Assembly: GCF_036021035.1 (NCBI RefSeq)
Contig: NZ_CP107930.1
Location: 3,100,001-3,164,000, forward strand
From: Kineococcus sp. NBC_00420
GTDB taxonomy: Bacteria; Actinomycetota; Actinomycetes; Actinomycetales; Kineococcaceae
Reading direction: 5' to 3'
Length of the DNA stretch: 64,000 nt
The translations under genes and the position numbers were made by a program. Shown one piece after another: positions 48,799 through 58,540 of this stretch. The notes under the pieces were generated by a model, which worked only from the letters and a program-made list of their open reading frames with translations, was not told the origin of the DNA and did not search any database. How positions within the stretch are numbered: position 1 is the first letter of the stretch; every line of letters starts with the position of its first letter.

Positions 48799-49098
48799 GT
48801 GAGGCACTGGGGCGGTTCCGGGGACTACGTCGAGGGTGAACGGGTGTTCGCCCCGCCCGCGGGGAGCTTCGACCCCGACTGGGTCGCGGGCCTGGTCCTG
48901 GACCGGCTGGGGGCCGCCGCGGCCGTGTCCCGTCCCGCCCTCGCCGTCGCGGCGCAGGCCGACTGGACCCGCCGCGCGACGGGCGGCGACGAGGACGCCC
49001 GGGTGCGGGCCCTGACGGCGGACGGGCTCCCCGAGCCCACCGCCCTCGCCCTGGTCCGCGCCGCGGAGGACTTCGTCACCGCCTACGGCGTCGAGTGA
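48799..49098 (+). CDS. Hypothetical protein
   Basis: A 99-residue soluble protein without a recognised domain; it is Ala-rich and helical with an acidic C-terminus. TACGGT lies six bases before the GTG and there is no ribosome-binding site, a leaderless pattern. The stop region overlaps the convergent envelope gene by 16 bases. Codon use supports a real gene. Confidence 0.55.
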   Translation: MRHWGGSGDYVEGERVFAPPAGSFDPDWVAGLVLDRLGAAAAVSRPALAVAAQADWTRRATGGDEDARVRALTADGLPEPTALALVRAAEDFVTAYGVE

Positions 49099-51386
49099 GC
49101 GCGCTCCGGTCCTAGGGGCCCGGCCGGCTCGCCCGGGTCGTCCGCCAGCACCCGGGTGCAGCAGGCGATGATCAGCGGGACGGCCAGCATCGCGCCCACC
49201 GCGGGGACCGCGGCGCCGGAGTCGTTCACCGCGAACCCGATGACCAGCAGGACCAGCAGGCAGGTCAGGCCGGGCTTGAGGACCGGGTGGCGGTCGTAGG
49301 CGCGCTGCAGGACCGAGACGCCCAGCACCTTCGGCCGGACCAGGACGAAGGCGATGAACACCGCCGCGAGGGCCAGGACGAGGCTCAGCAGCCAGTTGGA
49401 GTACAGGATCCGCAGGTTCTGCGCGCCCTTGCGCTCCACCACCTGCCACGCGCCGCCGTCGACGAGGGTCTGGACGAAGCGGCCCAGGTGGGTCTGGTCG
49501 TCGGTGGGTCGCAGCCAGTCCGCGATCGAGATCCCCGCGAGGACGACGACGGTCGCCCCCAGGATGACCACGACGCGCTGCCAGGTGATCCGCACCCCGG
49601 CGACGACGAGGGCGAGGAAGCCGAACGCGGGCAGGATCGCCGGCGGGCCCCCGAAGTCGCTGCCGAGGACGCCGTCCACGAACGTCGTGAGCAGCCCCAG
49701 CACCGCCACGGCCACGACCGCCCAGCGACGGCGACCGGTGCGGACGAGGAAGTCGGCGAGGGCGACGGTGAACAGCAGCGACCCCGTCGCGAACAACGCG
49801 AACTGCTGGTTCCCCAGGCCGTAGAAGCGGCCCGCGACGACGGGCTGCAGGCCGTTGAGGCTGGAGGTGATGAGCCGCGAACCGGTCGCGCAGTCGACCG
49901 CGAGCACCCCCGCCGTCACCAGCCCGACGACGCCGAGCGGCCCGAGGGCGTGCCGGCGCCACGGCCCGAGCAGCGCCACCGCCGTGATCACCGCGACGTA
50001 GAGGGCGACGGCCCCGCTGACTGCGAGCAGGTGGCTGCCGGTGGAGTCCCCGGCGCGCCACCACGGGATCGTGTTGGCCAGGAACGTCGAGGCGCAGACC
50101 GCGCCGAACACCACGGTGAGGACCCGCAGCCAGGCGAGCACCCGGCGCCGGCCCCGGTGCCCGCCCCAGGCCTTGCGCAGGGCGAGCGTGGCGACGGCGT
50201 ACAGGACGATCTGGGCGGCCCCCCAGACGGTGAAGAACGGTCCGACGAGCGGCTGCACGGCCTGCGCGGCCTGGTCGAGGTCGCGCACCTTCTCCTCGCG
50301 GTCGGCCACCGACCTCTGCGCGTCGGTGCTGGTGACCGGGGCGCCGACGAGCCCGGGCGTGCCGTGGTCGCTGCCCAGGGCCAGCGAGAGGACGGTCGGG
50401 GTGAGGTCGGTGGTCTGCACGATCGCGGTCTGGCGGGTCGAGCGGGAGCCGAGCAGGCCCTCGTAGGTCCCCGACCCGGGCTGCGGGCCCGTCGCGGCGC
50501 CGAACTGCAGGTGCGCGGTCCGGCCCGCGTCGCCGAGGGAGACGGCGAGGACGGTCGTGGCGTCGGCGCCGGTGGAGGCGGCGACCGCCTGCTGGACCGC
50601 GGCCACGACGTCGTCGACGGCCTTCACCTGGTCGGCGCGGGACAGGGCGGGGGCGCTCTCCCGGGCGGGCAGGTCGGCGGCGTCGCGGACCGTGCCGGCG
50701 TCGACCACGACGACCTGGGTTCCGTCCTCGAGGGCGCTCTGGACGTAGCCCGCCACGACCTCCGGCTGGGCGCCTGAGGGGGCGTACTTGCCGGCGGTGA
50801 GGGTCCCGTCGCTGACCGCAGCCCCGTTGGACGTGACGTAGTTCGCGATCGTCCCGTCCTCCTGCGCGAGCGCGACCCCGGCGCCCGGACCGATCGCGAG
50901 GGTCCGCGTCCCGGCGTCCGCGAGCGCCTGCCCGAGCGTCCCGGGGACGGCGCTGAAGGTGCCGGCGTCGGCGGTGCGGCGGTAGTCGGCGAAGTCGGGC
51001 TGCACCGTCGTGGTGCCCGTCGCGGTGGGCTCGGCGACGGGCTCGCACGCGGCGCTCGCGTGCTGCTGCGACGTCCCGTCGAAGCCGGTCGCGCGCCGCC
51101 CGGCCGAGAGCCCGAGCCAGCCGTCGACGGGGCAGGCGGCGGTGAAGACGCTGCGCACGGCGACGGTCCCGATCGCGCCGGAGCTCATCGAGGCCAGCGC
51201 GGGCGTGGCGCTCGTGGAGACGTCGGACCAGCGGACCCCGGAGAACCCGACCACGACCAGCGGCGCACGCTCCTCGGCGGCCTGCGCCGGCAGCGCGCCG
51301 ACGACCAGCCCGGCCAGGATCACCAGGACCCCGATCAGGGCGGTGGCGGCGGGTGGTCGGCGGACGATCAGGGACGGCACCGTCAC
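49083..51386 (-). CDS. Large envelope membrane protein with alkaline-phosphatase-like domain
   Basis: A 767-residue protein. A signal peptide (ALIGVLVILAGLVVGALPAQAA) is followed by an extracytoplasmic domain to ~380 with alkaline-phosphatase-superfamily features (LVVVGFSGVRWSDVSTSATP, VVVVDAGTV, SDHGTPGLVGAPV). About ten helices follow (~390-740). The metal-site residues are incomplete by eye, so enzymatic activity is uncertain. It is probably an actinobacterial cell-envelope protein. Confidence 0.68.
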   Translation of the reverse strand: MTVPSLIVRRPPAATALIGVLVILAGLVVGALPAQAAEERAPLVVVGFSGVRWSDVSTSATPALASMSSGAIGTVAVRSVFTAACPVDGWLGLSAGRRATGFDGTSQQHASAACEPVAEPTATGTTTVQPDFADYRRTADAGTFSAVPGTLGQALADAGTRTLAIGPGAGVALAQEDGTIANYVTSNGAAVSDGTLTAGKYAPSGAQPEVVAGYVQSALEDGTQVVVVDAGTVRDAADLPARESAPALSRADQVKAVDDVVAAVQQAVAASTGADATTVLAVSLGDAGRTAHLQFGAATGPQPGSGTYEGLLGSRSTRQTAIVQTTDLTPTVLSLALGSDHGTPGLVGAPVTSTDAQRSVADREEKVRDLDQAAQAVQPLVGPFFTVWGAAQIVLYAVATLALRKAWGGHRGRRRVLAWLRVLTVVFGAVCASTFLANTIPWWRAGDSTGSHLLAVSGAVALYVAVITAVALLGPWRRHALGPLGVVGLVTAGVLAVDCATGSRLITSSLNGLQPVVAGRFYGLGNQQFALFATGSLLFTVALADFLVRTGRRRWAVVAVAVLGLLTTFVDGVLGSDFGGPPAILPAFGFLALVVAGVRITWQRVVVILGATVVVLAGISIADWLRPTDDQTHLGRFVQTLVDGGAWQVVERKGAQNLRILYSNWLLSLVLALAAVFIAFVLVRPKVLGVSVLQRAYDRHPVLKPGLTCLLVLLVIGFAVNDSGAAVPAVGAMLAVPLIIACCTRVLADDPGEPAGPLGPERAHSTP

Positions 51387-51440
51387 AGGCTAGGGGCGTC
51401 GGTGGTCGGGACCTGTGCGTCGCTGGGGGAGGATCGGGGC

Positions 51441-52694
51441 GTGCTGAGCGAGGCGACCCCGCGGAACGGTGCTGCGCTGTGGCGGTGGGTCGGGGTGCTC
51501 GTCCTGCTCGTCGCGGCCGCGCCCATCGTCCACCGCTACCTGATCGCCTACCCCGACGACCAGTGGCAGGTCGACCTCGAGGTGTACCGGGAGGCCGGGC
51601 GGTCGCTGCTGCTGGGGCGTCCGGTCTACACCTTCGAGACCGAGGTCCCGCAGCTGCTGCCGTTCACCTACCCGACGTTCTCGGCGGTGCTGTCGATCCC
51701 GTTGGCGCTGCTGCCCTGGGCCGTGGCGGGGTGGGTGTGGACGGGTGTCCAGCTCGGGCTGCTCTACGCGATCGTGGGGATGGCGTTCCGGCCGCTGCTG
51801 GTGCGGGCCGGTCGCTTCACGGGGCTCGCGCACGGGGTCGTCGCGGCGCTGTGCGTGTGGATCTCCCCGGTGGGGGAGAACATCCGCTTCGGTCAGGTCA
51901 ACGCGATCCTGGTGACGCTGTGCCTGCTCGACCTCGTGAAGGGGACCGACGGGCTGCGGGTGGGCCGGTTCACGATCCGCTGGCCGCGCGGGGCGCTGGT
52001 CGGGATCGCGGTCGCGATCAAGCTGACCCCGGGGGTCTTCCTCGTCCACTTCGTCGTGACGAGGCAGTGGCGGGAGCTGCGCAACGCGGTGCTGGCCGCG
52101 GTCGGGGTGACGGTCGCGACGTTCTTCGTGGCCCCCGAGGGGTCGTTGGAGTTCTGGACGTCGGCGTTGCTGAACTCCGACCGGCTCGGGCCGAACGCGG
52201 GGTCGTCGAACCAGTCGCTGCGCGGGTTCGTGCTGCGCCTCTACCTCTCCGACGGGGCGAGCACGGCGGTGTGGGGTCTCCTGGCGCTGGTGGCCGCGGT
52301 CGCGGGGTACTCCCTGGCCCGGGCGATGCACCGGCGCGGTTCGCTGGTCGGGGAGGTCGCGGCCTGCGGGATGGTCGCGATCCTCGTCTCGCCGGTGTCG
52401 TGGCTGCACCACCTGCTGTGGGGGGTCGTCGTGCTCGGCGCGGTCGTCGGGGACGGCCGGGTCCGGCGGCGGGCGGTGGCCGCTGCGGTCGGTCTGCTGC
52501 TGCTGTGGATCGCGTGGCCGTGGTGGGGGGCGAACCTGCTGGCCTCGCGCAGCGTGCCGACGCCGGTGGCCCGTCTCGTGCAGAACGGGGACCTCTGGTG
52601 GGCCTGTCTGTCACTGCCGGTGATGTGGCTGTTGGTGGCGCGACACGCCGAACGTCAATCACAGGTAGTGACGGATCGGTCGCATAGCGTTTAG
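51441..52694 (+). CDS. GT87-type polyprenol-dependent mannosyltransferase
   Basis: A 417-residue polytopic protein (about ten helices) with the pattern of DUF2029/GT87 alpha-mannosyltransferases: a lumenal DLEVYREAGRSLLLGRPVYT segment near the N-terminus, FTYPTFSAVLSIPLAL, and FGQVNAILVTLCLLDLV in the middle. Such enzymes elongate lipomannan-like envelope glycans. GGAGG lies nine bases before the GTG. It diverges from the large envelope protein. Confidence 0.82.
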   Translation: MLSEATPRNGAALWRWVGVLVLLVAAAPIVHRYLIAYPDDQWQVDLEVYREAGRSLLLGRPVYTFETEVPQLLPFTYPTFSAVLSIPLALLPWAVAGWVWTGVQLGLLYAIVGMAFRPLLVRAGRFTGLAHGVVAALCVWISPVGENIRFGQVNAILVTLCLLDLVKGTDGLRVGRFTIRWPRGALVGIAVAIKLTPGVFLVHFVVTRQWRELRNAVLAAVGVTVATFFVAPEGSLEFWTSALLNSDRLGPNAGSSNQSLRGFVLRLYLSDGASTAVWGLLALVAAVAGYSLARAMHRRGSLVGEVAACGMVAILVSPVSWLHHLLWGVVVLGAVVGDGRVRRRAVAAAVGLLLLWIAWPWWGANLLASRSVPTPVARLVQNGDLWWACLSLPVMWLLVARHAERQSQVVTDRSHSV

Positions 52695-52776
52695 GTTACG
52701 AACCCTTGGGGCAAGACACGTCCACGTGACGAGCACGTGGCGTCACGTCGAGCACCACACACCTAGGGGGGATTCC

Positions 52777-53082
52777 GTGAGCGAGACGAGTCGAGGCCTG
52801 CGGCCGACGATCGACGCTTGGGAGTGGCAGCTCCTGGGTTCCTGCCGCGAGGCTGATCCAGAGCTCTTCTTCCACCCGGAGCTGGAGCGGGGAGCCGCCC
52901 GCCAGCACCGCGACGCAGCGGCGCTCGCCGTCTGCGCCGAATGCCCGGTCCTGCGCCAGTGCCGGCAGCACGTCCTCACCCACCGTGAGAACTACGGGGT
53001 CTGGGGCGGCCTGACCGAGGACCAGCGGGACACGATCTGGAGCGAACGCACCGAGCGCCGCAAGCTGCGCAAGGCGGGCTGA
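52777..53082 (+). CDS. WhiB-family regulator, WhiD/WhiB3 type
   Basis: A 101-residue iron-sulfur regulator. Four cluster cysteines (SCREAD, VCAECP, QC) and the GVWGGL turn are present. The surrounding WEWQLLGSC, LFFHPELERG and ENYGVWGGLTEDQRD match the WhiD/WhiB3 branch, which controls sporulation- or redox-related genes. GTG at 52777 is preceded by a GGGGGG purine tract at five bases. Confidence 0.93.
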   Translation: MSETSRGLRPTIDAWEWQLLGSCREADPELFFHPELERGAARQHRDAAALAVCAECPVLRQCRQHVLTHRENYGVWGGLTEDQRDTIWSERTERRKLRKAG

Positions 53083-53137
53083 CCCCGCGGCGTCGAGCCC
53101 TCCAGCGCCGGGGGGCGAGACGCTACTGTGCAGCACC

Positions 53138-54082
53138 GTGCTGCGCTACGCGTTCTTCGGTCCCGTCGGGACCTTCTCCGAAGCGGCCCTGCGGACCGTC
53201 GTCGCCGACGTCCCCGCGGTCGCGATGCCCAGCGTCGACGCGACGATCGAGGCGGTCCGCAGCGGGGCCGCCGACGTCGGCTGCGTGCCGATCGAGAACT
53301 CCGTCGAGGGTGGCGTGCCCGCCACCCTCGACGGCCTCGCCGTCGGTGACCCGCTGGTCGTCGTCGCGGAGGTCGTCCTCGCCGTCTCCTTCGTGCTGGC
53401 GGTCAAGCCGGGGGTGCGCCTCGAGGACGTCCGTCGGGTGAGCACGCACTCCCACGCCCACGCCCAGGTGCGCAAGTGGCTGCACACCCACCTGCCCGAC
53501 GCCCTCTACGTCCCGGCGACGTCGACGGCCGCGTCCGCGCAGGCGCTGGCCGACGAACTCGCGGGCGGGGAGCCCGCCGGGTTCGAGGGCGCCATCTGCG
53601 CGCCCTTCGCCGCGGAGAGCCTCGGGCTCGACGTGCTCGCCGAGCGGATCGAGGACCGCGACGGCGCCCAGACCCGCTTCGTCCTGCTCTCCCGCCCGGG
53701 CGTGGGCGAGCTGCCCGCCCCGACGGGCCAGGACAAGACGTCCCTCGTGGTCTTCCTGCGCGAGGAACGCCCGGGTGCGCTCGTCGAGGCCCTCGAGCAG
53801 TTCGTCACCCGCGGGATCAACCTCACCCGGATCGAGTCGCGTCCCTCCGGTGACGCGCTCGGTCGGTACTGCTTCTCCATCGACTGCGACGGCCACGTCA
53901 CCGACGCCCGCGTCGGGGAGGCCCTCATGGGGTTGCACCGCGTCTGCGAGCAGGTCCGCTTCCTCGGCAGCTACCCGCGCTCCGACGGGGGTCGCACCGT
54001 CGTCGGCGACGGTCCGAGCGAGGAGGACTTCACCACGGCCCAGGGGTGGCTGGAACGACTGCGGGCCGGTGCCGGGGCCTGA
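53138..54082 (+). CDS. pheA: Prephenate dehydratase
   Basis: A 314-residue monofunctional prephenate dehydratase with a C-terminal ACT domain. The catalytic domain contains PVGTFSEAAL and TRFVLLSRPG, and the ACT domain contains ERPGALVEALEQF and the ESRP motif that binds phenylalanine for feedback inhibition. It converts prephenate to phenylpyruvate. TACTGT lies eight bases before the GTG, consistent with leaderless transcription. Confidence 0.95.
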   Translation: MLRYAFFGPVGTFSEAALRTVVADVPAVAMPSVDATIEAVRSGAADVGCVPIENSVEGGVPATLDGLAVGDPLVVVAEVVLAVSFVLAVKPGVRLEDVRRVSTHSHAHAQVRKWLHTHLPDALYVPATSTAASAQALADELAGGEPAGFEGAICAPFAAESLGLDVLAERIEDRDGAQTRFVLLSRPGVGELPAPTGQDKTSLVVFLREERPGALVEALEQFVTRGINLTRIESRPSGDALGRYCFSIDCDGHVTDARVGEALMGLHRVCEQVRFLGSYPRSDGGRTVVGDGPSEEDFTTAQGWLERLRAGAGA

Positions 54083-54142
54083 GCGCCCCCCACCCCGGTC
54101 GGTCACGGGCGGGTCCCGGACCACCGCTCACCCGGTCGGCGC

Positions 54143-57022
54143 ATGGAGTCCGCGACGGGCCGCCCCGATGTCCAGAAGGTGATCAGCCAGCCGCCCGCGC
54201 GCGCCCTCGACCTCGGCGCCGACGGGCCCGAGCGGCGCGTGGTCGCCGTCGGGTACCTGCTGACCAGCCTCGTCAGCGCCTCCGTCGCGCTGCTGCCCGT
54301 CTGGCCCGGCGTGCACGACGGTCCGGTCCTCGTCGTCGCCGCGCTCGGGGTGCTCAGCGGGCTCGGGCTGCTGCTGGTGCCCGCCTGGCCGATGGCCGGT
54401 CCCCGCACCGCCATCGTCGGCGCGGCCCTGTGCACCTCCGTCGGCGTCTACGCCGCCGACGGCTCGCCCGGGGTCGGCGTCCTCGTCGCCCTCTACTGCG
54501 CCACCGCCTCGCACATCCCCTTCCTGCGCTCGGGACGGGCCCTCGTCGCCGCCACCGCGCTGCCGTTCGTGCTGCTGCCCACCGCGCTCCTCGCCTCCGG
54601 GCACCCCGGCCAGGTGCTCGGCTGGCTGCTGGTGCTGCCCGTCACGACCGTCGTCCCCGTCCTCGGCGTGCGCTCGCTGCTGCGGCTGGCCGCCCGGCGC
54701 GCCCGCCACGACGGCGGCTCCGACCTGCTCAACCGCACCGGCCTGCTCGAGAGCTGCGCCCGACGGCTGCAGGAGGACGACGGCCTCGACGGGCGGGCGA
54801 CGGTGAGCGTCGTCCACGTCGACGACCTGCGCGACCTGCGCCTGGCCCTGGGGCCCGCCGCCGCCGAGGAGGTCCTGGCCGAGTGCGCACGCCGCGCCGC
54901 TGCGCTGCCCGGGGCGGTCGTCGCCCGCATCGACCTGGACTCCCTGGCCGTCGTGCGTCCCGCCGACCCCGGCGCTGCCGCCACGACGGGCGCCGAGGCG
55001 GGTCGCGACCTGAGCGAGGTGCTGCTCGCCCCCGTCGTCCTGGCCGGAGCCGGCCCGGGCCGGGGCCTGCAGGTGCGCCCCGACGTCTCGATCGGCGTGG
55101 CCTGCGCCCCCGAGCACGGCCGCGCCATCGAGGACCTGCTCGCCCTGGCCGACGTGGCCGCCGTGCGCGCCGCGGCCGACCAGCAGCGCGTCGCCGTCAG
55201 CGGCGGCGAGGCCGTCTTCGACGCCGACGCCCTGCGCCTGCACGCCGAGCTGCCCGCCGCGGTCGAAGCGGGCCAGCTGCGGGTGCACTACCAGCGCCTG
55301 GTCACCGCCGGTACCGGCCGGACCGTCGGCGTGGAGGCCCTCGTGCGCTGGCAGCACCCCGAACGCGGGCTGCTCGGCCCGGGCGCGTTCATCCCCCTCG
55401 CCGAACGCAGCCAGGCCATCGTCGGCCTCACCCGCTGGGTGCTGCGCACCGCCGTCGCCCAGTGCGCCGCCTGGCGCGCCGCCGGCCGCGACGTCGGGGT
55501 GTCGGTCAACGTCTCCCCGGTCGTGCTCGCCGACCCCACCCTGGTCGAGGACGTGCGCCGGCTGATCGCCGAGCACGGGCTGGAGCGCGGCGTCCTGACC
55601 CTGGAGGTCACCGAGAGCGCGCTGCTGGCCGACCCCGCGGGTGCCGCCACCGTGCTCGCCACCCTGCGCGAGGCCGGCGCCCGCATCTCCCTGGACGACT
55701 TCGGCACCGGCTACACGTCGCTGACGATGCTGCGCCAGCTCGAGGCCGACGAGCTCAAGGTCGACCGCTCCTTCGTCGCCGCCGCCCCGCAGGCCCCCGC
55801 CGACGCCGCCATCGTCCGCACCCTGGTCGACCTCGCCCACCGGCTGTCGATGGAGGTCGTCGCCGAGGGCGTGGAGGACGCCCGCACCGCCGACCTGATC
55901 CGCGGCCTCGGCGCCGACGTCCTCCAGGGCTTCCACTTCGCCCGCCCCGTCCCGGCGGAGGAGGTCTTCGCCGCGCTCCCCGCGCCGCCCAGCGCGCTGG
56001 AGGGTGGGACCGGCGGGGAGCCGGTGCCGGCCCCCCGGGGGGTCGACGAGGGGGAGCGGGTCCGCCTCGCGCACGCCGTCCTGGCCGCCACGGTCCGTTC
56101 CCAGGGTCTGCTGCGCAGCGTGACCGCGCTGGCCGCCTCCGTCTGCGGAACGAGGTTCGCCAGCTTCAACGTCGTCACCGAGGAGCACGTGCACCTGCTG
56201 GCCCCCCACGGCCACGAGCGGGACGTCGTACCCCGCGACGGGACGCCCTGCGCGTGGACGGCCCAGCAGCGCGACGTCCTCCAGTTCGACCCCTCGACCG
56301 ACCCGCGCACCGCGGGCGGGGCCGCCGCCGCCGCCGGGGTCCAGCACTACGTCGGCGCCCCCGTCGCCGACCCCGCCGGACGGGTCCTCGGCGTCCTCTG
56401 CGCCTACGACGACCGGCCGCTGCCCCTCACCTGCCTCCAGCGCACCCAGTTGCAGGCCCTCGCGCGCCTCGTCGCCGACCACCTCGCCGGGGTCGACGCC
56501 GCCGGTCAGCTCGACCGCGTCCACGAGCTGCTGCAGACGATGGCCGAGCTGGAGGGCACCTCCGACGAGCAGCGCCTCGTGCTGGGCTTCGGGGCGGCCG
56601 TGCACGACCTGCTCGCCCCCGACTTCAGCTTCGTCGTGCGCCCCGTCTGCCCGGGCGGACGCTGGGAGCTGCTGGGCCACCGCGGTGACGTCGACCCGGC
56701 CCTGGTCGGCGCGATCGGCTTCGACGCCGACGGGCGCAGCGCCGTGGCCCGCTCGATCACCACCGGGCGCCCGGTGTGGGTGCCGGACGCGGCGACCAGC
56801 ACCGTCATCGCCGCCGAGCTGGCCCGTCGGGTCGGGGTGGGGTCGGTGCTCACCGTCCCCGTCGTCGCCGACGACGGGGTGAGCCACGTGCTGTCCTGCG
56901 TGTGGCGCGAACCGCAGCAGGAGCTCAGCCCGGTCCTGCGCGACGCCGCCGTCGCGGCCGCCACCCGCACCGCGCGCCAGCTGCTCCGGACTGCGGTCCC
57001 CGTCCCGCCGGTGCCCGCGTGA
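54143..57022 (+). CDS. EAL phosphodiesterase with degenerate GGDEF and GAF domains
   Basis: A 959-residue membrane protein with 5-6 N-terminal helices (~30-185), a degenerate GGDEF domain (~190-360; no GGDEF motif, ARIDLDSLAVV at the site), an EAL domain (~370-610, EALVRW and DDFGTGYTSL intact) and two GAF-like regions (~640-950). It would hydrolyse c-di-GMP. The next gene overlaps by four bases and encodes an intact diguanylate cyclase. The ATG has no strong ribosome-binding site. Confidence 0.9.
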   Translation: MESATGRPDVQKVISQPPARALDLGADGPERRVVAVGYLLTSLVSASVALLPVWPGVHDGPVLVVAALGVLSGLGLLLVPAWPMAGPRTAIVGAALCTSVGVYAADGSPGVGVLVALYCATASHIPFLRSGRALVAATALPFVLLPTALLASGHPGQVLGWLLVLPVTTVVPVLGVRSLLRLAARRARHDGGSDLLNRTGLLESCARRLQEDDGLDGRATVSVVHVDDLRDLRLALGPAAAEEVLAECARRAAALPGAVVARIDLDSLAVVRPADPGAAATTGAEAGRDLSEVLLAPVVLAGAGPGRGLQVRPDVSIGVACAPEHGRAIEDLLALADVAAVRAAADQQRVAVSGGEAVFDADALRLHAELPAAVEAGQLRVHYQRLVTAGTGRTVGVEALVRWQHPERGLLGPGAFIPLAERSQAIVGLTRWVLRTAVAQCAAWRAAGRDVGVSVNVSPVVLADPTLVEDVRRLIAEHGLERGVLTLEVTESALLADPAGAATVLATLREAGARISLDDFGTGYTSLTMLRQLEADELKVDRSFVAAAPQAPADAAIVRTLVDLAHRLSMEVVAEGVEDARTADLIRGLGADVLQGFHFARPVPAEEVFAALPAPPSALEGGTGGEPVPAPRGVDEGERVRLAHAVLAATVRSQGLLRSVTALAASVCGTRFASFNVVTEEHVHLLAPHGHERDVVPRDGTPCAWTAQQRDVLQFDPSTDPRTAGGAAAAAGVQHYVGAPVADPAGRVLGVLCAYDDRPLPLTCLQRTQLQALARLVADHLAGVDAAGQLDRVHELLQTMAELEGTSDEQRLVLGFGAAVHDLLAPDFSFVVRPVCPGGRWELLGHRGDVDPALVGAIGFDADGRSAVARSITTGRPVWVPDAATSTVIAAELARRVGVGSVLTVPVVADDGVSHVLSCVWREPQQELSPVLRDAAVAAATRTARQLLRTAVPVPPVPA

Positions 57023-58467
57023 GCCCCCGTCGCGGCGGGCCCGTCCTCGCCGGCGCCGGCGTCCTCGTCGTCGGGTACGTGCTGCTGCCGGGCGGGCGGG
57101 CGGAGCTGGTCGGCTACGCCGTCCTGGTCTGGTGCTCCGCGCTGGTGCTCCTCCACGCCGTCGCGACCTCCCCCGCGCTGCGTGCGTGGCGGCCGCTGGT
57201 CGCGACGCAGCTGCTCTTCGCCCTGGGGGAGAGCGTCTCCGTGGCCCAGCGCTGGGACGGTCGGGTGGCGTTCCCCACCAGCGCCGACGCGCTGTTCCTC
57301 CTCGCCCAGGTCCTGCTGTTCGTCTCGGTGCTGGGCCTGCTGCCCGCCCCGCGCGGGGGTGTGCGGGGCGGGGCGCTGCTGGACACCGTCGTCGTGACGA
57401 CCAGCACCGCCCTGCTCTTCGTCGTCTACACCGTGCTGCCCGCCTTCGCCGGCCAGGGGCACCTGGCCGCCCGCCTGGTCGCCGCCGCCTACCCGCTGTG
57501 CGACGTCGCCGTGGTGTTCCTGCTGGTGCGCGTCACCGGCTGGCGCAGCAGCCGGCCCCGCGCGTTCTGGCTGCTGGCCGCGGGTCTGAGCGCCAGCGTC
57601 GCCGCCGACGTCACCTTCGCCGTCCTCACCGCGGTGGGCCAGGACGGCGCCCCGCGGTGGGTGCGAGTGCTGTGGCTGGTGTTCTACGGCTGCGTCGCCG
57701 CCGCCGGGCGCGACCCCTCCGCGGCCGTCCTGGGCCACCCGCCGCTCGAGCGCCGCACCGAACCGGAGCTGGTGCGGCTGCCGCTGCTGGCCGTCGCCGC
57801 GCTGCTGCCGCCGGCGGCCCTCGTCGTCGAGCACCTGCTGCCGAAGGACCAGGACCACGGGCTCACGCTGGGCCTGGCCACCCTCGTCGTCGTCGCCCTG
57901 GTCCTGGTCCGCGTCGCGGACCTGCTGCGGATCCTGCGCGGGCAGGCCGTCGTCGTGGCCCGCCAGGCGGGCACCGACCCGCTGACCGGCCTGTCCAACC
58001 GCCGCGCCTGGAACGCCGAGGTCGACCACGTCTTCACCCGCGCCGGCGGCGACCCGCGCCTGCCCCTCACCGTGGCCATCGTCGACCTCGACCACTTCAA
58101 GGCCTACAACGACACCCACGGCCACGAGGGCGGCGACGACTTCCTCGTCGCGGTCGCCCGCGCCTGGCAGCGCGCCCTGCCGGGGGTGTTCCTGGCCCGC
58201 TGGGGCGGGGAGGAGTTCACGCTGCTGCTGCCCGGACTGGACGCCGACGCCGCCGTCGCCGTGCTGCGCGCCGTGCACGAGGCCGTCCCGCACGGGCAGA
58301 CCTGCTCGATCGGCGTCGCGACCTGGGACCGCTCCGAGGTCCCGCCCGCCGTCCTGGCCCGCGCCGACGCCGCGCTCTACTGGGCGAAGCGGACCGGGCG
58401 CGACCGGACGGTCGTCGCCGGGGACCACGACGGTGCCGGCGTGGACGTGCTGCCCCCCACGGGGTGA
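57019..58467 (+). CDS. GGDEF diguanylate cyclase
   Basis: A 482-residue protein with about eight N-terminal membrane helices (~5-300) and a GGDEF domain (~315-475). The active-site motif is RWGGEEF and the substrate-binding residues are conserved (DPLTGLSNRRAW, DLDHFKAYNDTHGHEGGD). No RxxD I-site is evident at the usual position. It would make c-di-GMP opposite to the adjacent EAL protein, to which it is translationally coupled. Confidence 0.92.
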   Translation: MSPRRGGPVLAGAGVLVVGYVLLPGGRAELVGYAVLVWCSALVLLHAVATSPALRAWRPLVATQLLFALGESVSVAQRWDGRVAFPTSADALFLLAQVLLFVSVLGLLPAPRGGVRGGALLDTVVVTTSTALLFVVYTVLPAFAGQGHLAARLVAAAYPLCDVAVVFLLVRVTGWRSSRPRAFWLLAAGLSASVAADVTFAVLTAVGQDGAPRWVRVLWLVFYGCVAAAGRDPSAAVLGHPPLERRTEPELVRLPLLAVAALLPPAALVVEHLLPKDQDHGLTLGLATLVVVALVLVRVADLLRILRGQAVVVARQAGTDPLTGLSNRRAWNAEVDHVFTRAGGDPRLPLTVAIVDLDHFKAYNDTHGHEGGDDFLVAVARAWQRALPGVFLARWGGEEFTLLLPGLDADAAVAVLRAVHEAVPHGQTCSIGVATWDRSEVPPAVLARADAALYWAKRTGRDRTVVAGDHDGAGVDVLPPTG

Positions 58468-58505
58468 GGCCGTACCGAGAACTCCGGCTGAGAACTCCGG
58501 GAGGT

Positions 58506-58540
58506 TTGTCACCGGTGTCACGCTCGGCCAGACTGGTGCG
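58506..58540 (+). promoter_or_regulatory. Promoter and operator of the LacI gene
   Basis: TTGTCA (58506-58511), 17 bases and CAGACT (58529-58534) end six bases before the LacI ATG. TGTCACCGGTGTCA (58507-58520) overlaps the -35; the reverse complement of this sequence occurs at 59620-59633. Autorepression and a leaderless transcript are inferred. Confidence 0.65.
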
